Assembly: GCA_900556625.1 (NCBI GenBank)
Contig: USPQ01000099.1
Coordinates: 1-10,382, forward strand
From: an uncultured Bacteroides sp.
Lineage (GTDB): Bacteria; Bacteroidota; Bacteroidia; Bacteroidales; Bacteroidaceae
Direction: 5' to 3'
Length of the DNA stretch: 10,382 bases
Under the pieces are notes generated by a model. The model did not search any database. It had not been told where the DNA came from and saw only the letters and a program-made list of their open reading frames with translations. The position numbers were made by a program, and so were the translations under genes. Below, piece by piece: positions 1-5,691 of the stretch (positions within the stretch are counted from its first letter, which is position 1; each line of letters opens with the position of its first letter).

Positions 1-67
1 CCTACCACCCCGGCTTTCAGCCACCCCTCCTTCCCCGAAGGGAATGAAGATACAACCGCCTCTTGCC

Positions 68-107
68 CCTTTTACAAACCAAACTTACCTTTTACAAACC
101 AAACTTA
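68..107 (+). repeat. Perfect 20-bp tandem duplication ahead of the glucoamylase-like gene
   Basis: Positions 68-87 and 88-107 are identical 20-mers (starting CCTTTTACAAACC and ending AAACTTA), directly abutting. The second copy ends 12 nt before the ATG at 120, so the duplication lies where a leader or ribosome-binding region would be. Each copy ends in AAACTTA, and the sequence is A-rich as in many Bacteroides leaders; no Shine-Dalgarno sequence is seen. The first 67 bases of the window show only a short TTCCC/GGGAA hairpin (31-44) and no gene that can be supported. Confidence 0.9.
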
Positions 108-119
108 ATAGTATCAGTT

Positions 120-1523
120 ATGAAAAATAAACATCATAGAAGAATCACAACAGGAAGCCTACTCCCTCTCATGCTACTGTTTCTATCCACCCTTACCCTG
201 ACCTTCCAAAGTTGTAAGGGAAAAAGCAGCAGCAACCTCACCGCCGCCACCGACTCACTATCGGATGACGCCTTAATGGATACCGTTCAGCGAAGGACTT
301 TCCTTTATTTCTGGGAAGGTGCAGAACCCAACAGCGGTCTTGCCCCCGAACGTTATCACGTAGACGGCGTATATCCGCAGAATGACGCCAACGTGGTCAC
401 CTCCGGCGGTAGCGGCTTCGGCATCATGGCTATCCTTGCCGGTATAGACCGCGGCTACGTCACCCGCGAAGAAGGATTGGCACGTATGGAACGTATCGTC
501 TCCTTCCTCGAAAAGGCCGACCGTTTTCACGGAGCTTACCCGCACTGGTGGTATGGTGATACCGGAAAAGTGAAGCCGTTCGGTCAGAAAGACAACGGCG
601 GCGACCTCGTAGAAACCGCCTTCCTGATGCAGGGCCTTCTAGCCGTGCACCAATACTACGCAAACGGTAATGACAAAGAAAAGGCCATAGCCCAACGTAT
701 CGACCGCCTCTGGCGGGAGGTAGACTGGGACTGGTACCGCAAAGGCGGACAAAACGTTCTTTATTGGCATTGGAGTCCTACTTACGGCTGGGAAATGGAT
801 TTCCCCATACATGGCTACAACGAATGCATGATTATGTATATCCTTGCCGCCGCTTCACCGACGCACGGAGTACCTGCCGCTGTCTATCATGACGGTTGGG
901 CACAGAACGGAGCGATTGTTTCCCCGCACAAGGTGGAAGGTATAGAATTGCATCTCCGCTACCAGGGCACGGAAGCCGGACCGCTTTTCTGGGCACAATA
1001 TTCTTTCCTCGGCCTCGACCCCGTCGGACTGAAAGACGAATACTGTCCCAGCTACTTCCACGAAATGCGTAACCTGACGCTAGTCAACCGCGCCTACTGT
1101 ATCCGCAACCCCAAACACTATAAAGGTTTCGGGCCGGACTGCTGGGGGCTGACCGCCAGTTACTCCGTCGACGGATACGCCGCCCACTCGCCGAACGAGC
1201 AGGACGACAAAGGGGTCATCTCCCCCACCGCCGCACTTTCGTCTATCGTCTACACCCCGGAATATTCTCTGCAAGTGATGCGCCACCTATATAATATGGG
1301 AGACAAAGTATTCGGTCCTTTCGGATTCTACGACGCTTTCAGCGAAACGGACAACTGGTATCCGCAACGCTATCTGGCTATCGACCAAGGACCTATCGCC
1401 GTCATGATCGAGAATTACCGGACAGGCCTGTTATGGAAACTCTTTATGAGCCACCCCGATGTACAAGCCGGATTGACGAAACTCGGTTTTAATACCAACA
1501 AACAGGATGTGAGACAACAATAA
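120..1523 (+). CDS. Glucoamylase-like (glycoamylase domain, GH144-type) lipoprotein
   Basis: This is probably an exported glycoside hydrolase acting on beta-linked glucan in the periplasm or at the cell surface. The start at 120 is chosen over an in-frame ATG at 63 because it begins a lipoprotein signal peptide: basic MKNKHHRR, a Leu-rich core, then TFQSC with the lipidated Cys at residue 32. The upstream ATG would also translate through the tandem repeat. Residues about 45-225 form the Trp-rich first half (FLYFWEG, HWWYGDTGK, YWHWSPTYGW). Residues about 270-455 match the glycoamylase domain I recall as PF10091: RYQGTEAGPLFWAQYSFLGL, DEYCPSYF, CWGLTASYS, then DGYAAHSP and AIDQGPIAVMIENYR. Characterised relatives in GH144 are endo-beta-1,2-glucanases, but many members annotated as glucoamylase are untested, so the substrate is inferred. 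Its 467 residues are a normal length. It converges on the next gene and its upstream partners lie outside the window. Confidence 0.88.
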   Translation: MKNKHHRRITTGSLLPLMLLFLSTLTLTFQSCKGKSSSNLTAATDSLSDDALMDTVQRRTFLYFWEGAEPNSGLAPERYHVDGVYPQNDANVVTSGGSGFGIMAILAGIDRGYVTREEGLARMERIVSFLEKADRFHGAYPHWWYGDTGKVKPFGQKDNGGDLVETAFLMQGLLAVHQYYANGNDKEKAIAQRIDRLWREVDWDWYRKGGQNVLYWHWSPTYGWEMDFPIHGYNECMIMYILAAASPTHGVPAAVYHDGWAQNGAIVSPHKVEGIELHLRYQGTEAGPLFWAQYSFLGLDPVGLKDEYCPSYFHEMRNLTLVNRAYCIRNPKHYKGFGPDCWGLTASYSVDGYAAHSPNEQDDKGVISPTAALSSIVYTPEYSLQVMRHLYNMGDKVFGPFGFYDAFSETDNWYPQRYLAIDQGPIAVMIENYRTGLLWKLFMSHPDVQAGLTKLGFNTNKQDVRQQ

Positions 1524-1542
1524 GGAATCACGGTCGGTGGAA

Positions 1543-1559
1543 GTGGTCTTACTGACCAC
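1543..1559. terminator. Small hairpin between convergent genes
   Basis: GTGGTC (1543-1548) and GACCAC (1554-1559) form a perfect 6-bp stem with a 5-nt loop. It sits in the gap between the two convergent genes and overlaps the stop codon of the minus-strand gene at 1549-1551. It could attenuate transcription from both sides, but there is no U-rich tract on either strand, so a terminator role is only suggestive. Confidence 0.25.
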
Positions 1560-4101
1560 CTCCGCCACCGGCGTTTCCTCCGCCTCCGCCGCCTTTCACA
1601 TCATCATTACTAATGCTTCGGGCAGCTTTCTTCACGCTGGCTTTCAGTTCTCCGATCCGGTAGCTGACACTGACTCCAAAGCTACGGCTCGGCCATTTGC
1701 TACTGCTCTTTGACACGAAGTTGGCTCCTTCCGTATGGTTGTTGTAGCTCCTGTATTTTTCAAAGATGTTATTACAATATAAGTTCACAGACAAACGGTC
1801 TTCTTTCAGGAACGAGCGGTTCAGGCTAAGACCATAATATTGATAACCGGACCCCTTTCCTTGCAGACTGATATACGGCGTACTTCCACCACCATTCAGG
1901 CTCAACCGCAACTTCAAAGGAAGCGTGTGCTGGATACCCCCGTAGAAAGAGCCATTCCATCCATAGTTGTGCAATCCCTGCGCCTCACTTTTCATATCTG
2001 TATAACTTCCGCGTCCGTTCACATAAATACGTGTTTTCGGAGAAGCATTCCAGTTCAGATAAAGGGAAAGGCCGGTATTCCGGTTCTTGCCTATATTATC
2101 ATAGGTGCTGTATAAAGCCCCGTGCGGTGCTATATGACCGCCGCCAAAGTCTTCCCCGTCCTCGGCAGTAATCAAACGGCTGATTCTCTCGATTCCATTA
2201 TTATTAAAGGAGTGACGCAATGAGACATTCACGTTAAACTTAGCACTGAAACTGCTGTAAGCCACATCGAACGCATGACTTTTCTCACTCTTCAAATCCG
2301 GATTACCCTGACTGATAAACATCGGGTTCTGATCGTCAAAATAAGGGTTCAGGTTCCAGATACCCGGACGCCAGATACGCATATTATAACCGGCACGTAT
2401 GTTCTGCGTTTTGCCGATCTTCATCCCCAAAGAGACGGAAGGCACCAAGTCACTGAAATTGGTATGGAAATTCTCTCCCGGACCGACAATATATTTCACC
2501 CGTTGTATGGTCTGTTCGTAGCGGAGTCCCGGTTTGAAAGTAAAGTCCTTATATCTCAACGTATATCCGGCATAGGCGGACAGGATATGGTTCAAATGAC
2601 GGTAATCGCTGCTGCGGTCCTCGTTGTATGCATAATCATTGCTGCCTCCTGCTGCCTCGTAAAACTTATTATCACTGGAGTTCCGCCGGAAGATATACTT
2701 CACGCCGGTTTCAATCGTATGCAATTTGCCGATCGGTGTCGTATAATCCACCTGAAAGGTCTGTTCCATAGTATTCGTCTTACCATCCGAATGGTAATTG
2801 TACAACTTCAGATTTTCTATCAGTTCATCTTTTCTTTCATCCGGAAGAATATCGAGATAAGTGCTATAAGAATCACTCGTCTGAGGTTGTGTGTTCACCT
2901 TATAAGAAAGCGTAATCATCCGTTGCTTGTTCTTCTTGGAAGTACGCTGATAATCAACGTTTCCATTTATGGAGAACCACGAACTTTTTCCATGATTGTC
3001 CGTCCGGTAGCTATAAGCAACATCCTCGTAATTTGCTCCGTACATCACGGTACTACCGTCGCTGTTACTCTTATTACTGCTGCCATACATCCCGAAAGCC
3101 ACCGTCAGCAACCGTAACGTATCAATCTCGTAACTCGCCTCAAGATTCCCGTACTGGAAATTCCCCTTTGACTTGGAACTGCTGCCGGACTCAAGATATT
3201 TCTCCGTATCCGACTCAAAGTTCTCACGATAACTGTCCGAATAGCCGCGCGGGCTGTTATTATAATTAAAGTTATAATTGGCGGAAAGAGTTAGTTTCCC
3301 CTGTTTCACCATTGCATAAGCACCGGTACCTGCCCCGTTATTGTTCGCGCTTCCACGGAAAGTAGCCGTATATCCTTCAAATCCGCTGCCCACTGTCACG
3401 ATATTCAGGATACCGCCCACTCCTTCCGCATCATATTTAGCTCCCGGTGAAGTGATAACCTCAATATATTTAATCGAATTGGCAGGCATACTTTTCAACA
3501 CTTCCTTCGGGTTATTGCTCATCATGTTATTGGGTTTTCCGTTCACGTGTACCTTGAAACTGCTGCTTCCGTTCACCTGTATATTATCTTCCCCGTCCAC
3601 CGTCACCAAAGGAACTTTACGCAACATTTCCAATATACTGTTGGACTTGGAATCGGGATCATCCTCAATATTATACTCTATCTTATCGACATCTACCTTT
3701 ACCAGAGGCTTTTGTGCCACGACTTCCACCCCTTTCAGCTCATTGTTGGCTTCCGCCGAGAGCATTGTCCCCAAATCAACCACCTTAGTTGACGATTTCA
3801 ACGTAAATTCCTTCACCACAGGCGCTTTACCTATCGAAGAAATACTGATTACATAATCTCCTGCCGGCACATTCAGCTTCTCCTGAAATTTACCGTTCGC
3901 ACCGGTCACCGCCATTTTCAGCGCTTTCTCCGGAGCATTTTTCTTTGTAATTCTGATTGTAGCATACGGTTCCCCTTCCTGCGTCAAAGAATCCAGAAGC
4001 ACACCTTTGATTGTATAAGAAGGAGCCACGGATTTTTGCGCCCACCCCGCCACAGATGTAGTGAACACGAATAGTAATAGTAGCAACAGTCTGTGTTTCA
4101 T
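1549..4101 (-). CDS. Outer-membrane beta-barrel protein, TonB-receptor-like (CarboxypepD_reg-like domain, plug, OMP_b-brl_3 barrel)
   Basis: An 850-residue outer-membrane protein. Residues 1-21 are a Sec signal peptide (basic start, seven Leu in the core, AQ at the cleavage site). Residues about 29-112 are a carboxypeptidase-regulatory-like beta-sandwich (YTIKGVLLDSLT..., GDYVISISSIG). Residues about 122-236 are a TonB-receptor-type plug (VVAQKPLVKVDVDKIEY, NSILEMLRKVPLVTVDG, IEVITSPGAKYDAEGVGG, ILNIV). The rest is an aromatic-rich barrel, best matching the outer membrane beta-barrel family I recall as PF14905. It is shorter than SusC proteins, and no SusD gene adjoins it, so a PUL importer role is not supported; the ligand is unknown. 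The C-terminus is odd: after the last strand (about 807-821) comes a basic segment and then a nearly pure Gly tail (837-849). I see no clear TonB box. A predicted promoter and leader hairpin precede it. Confidence 0.88.
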   Translation of the reverse strand: MKHRLLLLLLFVFTTSVAGWAQKSVAPSYTIKGVLLDSLTQEGEPYATIRITKKNAPEKALKMAVTGANGKFQEKLNVPAGDYVISISSIGKAPVVKEFTLKSSTKVVDLGTMLSAEANNELKGVEVVAQKPLVKVDVDKIEYNIEDDPDSKSNSILEMLRKVPLVTVDGEDNIQVNGSSSFKVHVNGKPNNMMSNNPKEVLKSMPANSIKYIEVITSPGAKYDAEGVGGILNIVTVGSGFEGYTATFRGSANNNGAGTGAYAMVKQGKLTLSANYNFNYNNSPRGYSDSYRENFESDTEKYLESGSSSKSKGNFQYGNLEASYEIDTLRLLTVAFGMYGSSNKSNSDGSTVMYGANYEDVAYSYRTDNHGKSSWFSINGNVDYQRTSKKNKQRMITLSYKVNTQPQTSDSYSTYLDILPDERKDELIENLKLYNYHSDGKTNTMEQTFQVDYTTPIGKLHTIETGVKYIFRRNSSDNKFYEAAGGSNDYAYNEDRSSDYRHLNHILSAYAGYTLRYKDFTFKPGLRYEQTIQRVKYIVGPGENFHTNFSDLVPSVSLGMKIGKTQNIRAGYNMRIWRPGIWNLNPYFDDQNPMFISQGNPDLKSEKSHAFDVAYSSFSAKFNVNVSLRHSFNNNGIERISRLITAEDGEDFGGGHIAPHGALYSTYDNIGKNRNTGLSLYLNWNASPKTRIYVNGRGSYTDMKSEAQGLHNYGWNGSFYGGIQHTLPLKLRLSLNGGGSTPYISLQGKGSGYQYYGLSLNRSFLKEDRLSVNLYCNNIFEKYRSYNNHTEGANFVSKSSSKWPSRSFGVSVSYRIGELKASVKKAARSISNDDVKGGGGGGNAGGGGGQ

Positions 4102-4135
4102 AACTAGAATGATTTAGTTCTTATTTTATTAGACG

Positions 4136-4157
4136 TGCAACATTTCGGAATGTTGCA
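4136..4157 (-). promoter_or_regulatory. Palindrome/hairpin in the leader of the outer-membrane protein gene
   Basis: TGCAACATT (4136-4144) and AATGTTGCA (4149-4157) form a perfect 9-bp stem around a 4-nt loop. On the minus strand it lies 34 nt before the ATG of the barrel gene and, if the promoter proposed at 4169-4200 is right, within the first 30 nt of the transcript. It may be an operator or an RNA hairpin. It is unlikely to be the terminator of the gene ending at 4254, because no U-tract follows. Confidence 0.5.
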
Positions 4158-4168
4158 AATTTGGGGGA

Positions 4169-4200
4169 TAAAAGTAGGTGGTTTCCCAACAGTTACGAAA
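4169..4200 (-). promoter_or_regulatory. Candidate Bacteroidetes promoter for the outer-membrane protein gene
   Basis: Read on the minus strand, TTTC (4197-4200), a 20-bp spacer and TACTTTTA (4169-4176) approximate the TTTG-N19-TAnnTTTG consensus with one mismatch in each box. The implied start of transcription is near 4162, giving a leader of roughly 60 nt that begins with the hairpin at 4136-4157. Confidence 0.4.
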
Positions 4201-4253
4201 CATTCGGAGTTAAGAAAGTAAAAAGAATAGATAAAAAATATTATACGCTCTAT

Positions 4254-4718
4254 TTATTTCAGCCCCGTCCAATGCTTCACGCCTGACAACAACTGCTTCA
4301 AATTGTTCCATAATCTATCTACCCAACTGATATGAAAAAGCTTTTCGTATTTCGTAAGCACCTTCGCACAGTCCTGCATCCGTTCGCCTTGTCTTCTCAT
4401 GGCTATCTGTATCTCATTCATTCGAGCGATTTTTTCCCTCTGCAACAGCAGTTCCTTATCCTGAGCACCTATAATTTCGGCATACAAAAGACAAATCTTT
4501 GTTTTTTGCATACACAGTTCTTCTAATGTATCAATATATTCCGCCATAACCCGATCCTTACCTCGACGCAAAAAATCGTCCATACCTTCTTCGTCAACTG
4601 CAGGCGGTTCCTTAGTGTACGCTACCGGAAATCTATTCATTTCTATCCAAAGCCAGATCACCTCTTCGTTAATCCCATACTTAAACGCTGCTTTTTCTAT
4701 GCTAATCCATTTCGGCAT
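4254..4718 (-). CDS. Small HTH plus coiled-coil protein, function unknown
   Basis: I do not recognise a named family. The 154-residue protein starting at 4718 begins WISIEKAAFKYGINEEVIWL, an N-terminus that resembles the excisionase/MerR-like helix-turn-helix fold: a Glu-Ala-Ala helix, a turn, a recognition helix (about residues 8-30), then a short hairpin and a DEEGMDDFLRRG helix like the closing helix of excisionase-type domains. Residues about 60-125 are highly charged and heptad-like, probably a coiled coil for dimerisation. The end (WVDRLWNNLKQLLSGVKHW) is amphipathic. The start at 4718 is preferred over an in-frame ATG at 4802 because the folded domain begins there and an AAAAAAGAG stretch precedes it. 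It lies about 520 bp from the IR-bounded unit; whether the two are linked is unknown. A DNA-binding regulator is an inference from the HTH alone. Confidence 0.6.
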   Translation of the reverse strand: MPKWISIEKAAFKYGINEEVIWLWIEMNRFPVAYTKEPPAVDEEGMDDFLRRGKDRVMAEYIDTLEELCMQKTKICLLYAEIIGAQDKELLLQREKIARMNEIQIAMRRQGERMQDCAKVLTKYEKLFHISWVDRLWNNLKQLLSGVKHWTGLK

Positions 4719-5242
4719 AATGCTCTTTTTTAATGTGTTCCACAATAAAAAGTAAATGTTATTTTGTTTATGTGGGACAACACGCATCCACGTTTTTTGC
4801 ATTTCGGACGAGTAAGGAGTGGTTAGGTTAGACTTTTCTGGGGTAATGTATAACCGACCGGATACAAAAAAGACGTGAATGCTGTTGTACCATTATCTTT
4901 ACCCTAGGCCTAGCGAACCTTTTCACGAGACAATGATAACAACAGACATCCACGCCAATCGTTTATATATAACACATCTCCTAACGGATATGTTGATACA
5001 AGCCGTTCACGTGGAATATCTGTTGTATCATCTCTCCGTGAATAGAAACTGCTAGATTTCGGGTAAGAGAGATAATACGTCATATTCCATTTAAAATAAT
5101 AACCGCTTTCCACCGTTTCATCACGCCGATGAGCAGAAAGCGTATGACAAAGATATATGTTTATTTTGAAATACAGTAGAAATATGGAAATAAATACAAG
5201 AAATTCCGTATATTCCAACTACTCTCTACAAAGGGAAAAATG
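4719..5242. other. Gene-poor stretch left of the IR-bounded unit
   Basis: About 520 bp with no convincing gene. The only sizeable open frame (4910-5218, minus) begins with TTG, has no ribosome-binding site, and reads as a hydrophobic segment (VFISIFLLYFKINIYLC) followed by a low-complexity polar sequence I cannot match to any family. Frequent stops and a mixed composition suggest non-coding DNA or a decayed gene. A 10-bp palindrome, CTAGGCCTAG (4904-4913), is present with no clear role. Confidence 0.5.
5234..5241 (+). repeat. Left copy of GGAAAAAT direct repeat (possible target-site duplication)
   Basis: GGAAAAAT at 5234-5241 recurs in the same orientation at 7930-7937, just outside the two ends of the inverted-repeat unit. 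Abutting direct repeats of 7-8 bp would fit insertion, but the word is A-rich and the exact ends of the unit are uncertain by a few bases, so chance is possible. Confidence 0.35.
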
Positions 5243-5248
5243 CAAATT

Positions 5249-5352
5249 CTCTTTCAACCTATCACCACCCTTCTGAAACCCTTTACAGATCGTACTTACA
5301 GAACGGTGATAGGTTGTCAGTAACCTATCACCTTACCTATCACCTATCACCG
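5249..5352 (+). repeat. Left inverted-repeat arm
   Basis: This 104-bp arm pairs with the reverse complement of 7821-7924. Positions 5249-5318 (70 bp) are identical to the other arm, 5319-5320 differ, 5321-5332 are identical, and 5333-5352 match at 15 of 20 positions. Divergence is therefore confined to the inner side, towards the gene. The arm contains ACCTATCACC-type motifs at 5256-5266, 5322-5332, 5335-5344 and 5343-5351, and one inverted copy (GGTGATAGGTT, 5305-5315). Confidence 0.95.
5305..5332 (+). repeat. Hairpin of GGTGATAGGTT motifs in the left arm
   Basis: GGTGATAGGTT (5305-5315) and AACCTATCACC (5322-5332) form a perfect 11-bp stem with a 6-nt loop. The two differences between the arms in this part fall in the loop, so the stem itself is conserved in both arms. 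This suggests that the motif, or its folded form, matters. Confidence 0.8.
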
Positions 5353-5375
5353 CCCAATTTGATAAACGCCTCTTG

Positions 5376-5544
5376 TAAACAAGAGTACCACTCAGAGGTA
5401 ACTTCCGTTTCATGCCTTGTTACAATTTGTTTCAAGGCGAAGAAACTTTAGTTTCAAGCTGCCGGAACTAAAGTTTCAAGCTATTGAAACCAGAGTTTCA
5501 AGGTGCAGAAACTAAAGTTTCTCACCGATGAAACCGATCGTTTC
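5376..5544 (+). repeat. Iteron-like array: GAAAC-N4-GTTTC palindromes at a 22-bp period
   Basis: Palindromes begin at 5442, 5464, 5486, 5508 and 5530, exactly 22 bp apart. Four have a 4-bp centre; the last has a 5-bp centre (GAAACCGATCGTTTC). Three of the first four are followed by CAAG-like spacer bases, so the whole 22-bp unit is partly conserved. Upstream, in the same register, are weaker copies at 5398 (9 of 10 arm bases), 5420 (right half intact) and 5376 (7 of 10). A 22-bp period equals about two helical turns, placing all sites on one face of the helix, as in plasmid iterons or cooperative operators. The array ends about 70 bp before the proposed promoter and 148 bp before the VirE-like start codon. 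Confidence 0.9.
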
Positions 5545-5616
5545 CCCGTATGGAACAGGCAGCAAAAAGGCATATAAAACTTAACCAAGTTTTAGTGATA
5601 AATAAATACGAAAGAG

Positions 5617-5648
5617 TTTGCCCGACCGGATTATAAAGCCTACCTTTA
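5617..5648 (+). promoter_or_regulatory. Candidate Bacteroidetes promoter of the VirE-like gene
   Basis: TTTG (5617-5620), a 20-bp spacer and TACCTTTA (5641-5648) match the TTTG-N19-TAnnTTTG consensus except for the last base. Transcription would start near 5655, leaving a leader of about 37 nt. An AAAAAAGGAA stretch (5661-5670) is Shine-Dalgarno-like but lies about 21 nt from the ATG, farther than usual. Confidence 0.5.
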
Positions 5649-5691
5649 TCAGCCTTTAATAAAAAAGGAATAAATAATAAACACACTTGAC

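Noticed and set aside
63..119. Upstream in-frame start for the glucoamylase-like protein
   Set aside because: It would place 19 residues, encoded by the tandem repeat, ahead of a standard lipoprotein signal peptide that begins at 120.
2275..3117. 280-codon open frame on the plus strand inside the outer-membrane protein gene
   Set aside because: It lies wholly antisense to a well-supported 850-residue gene, has no recognisable domain or start signals, and reads like a shadow of barrel-strand codon patterns.
4910..5218. 102-codon minus-strand frame with a hydrophobic N-terminal segment
   Set aside because: It starts with TTG, has no ribosome-binding site, and matches no family I know. It is kept only as a note on the gene-poor stretch.
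5376..5544. CRISPR array
   Set aside because: The repeats are 14-bp palindromes at a 22-bp step with similar spacers. There are no 25-40-bp repeats with unique spacers and no cas genes.
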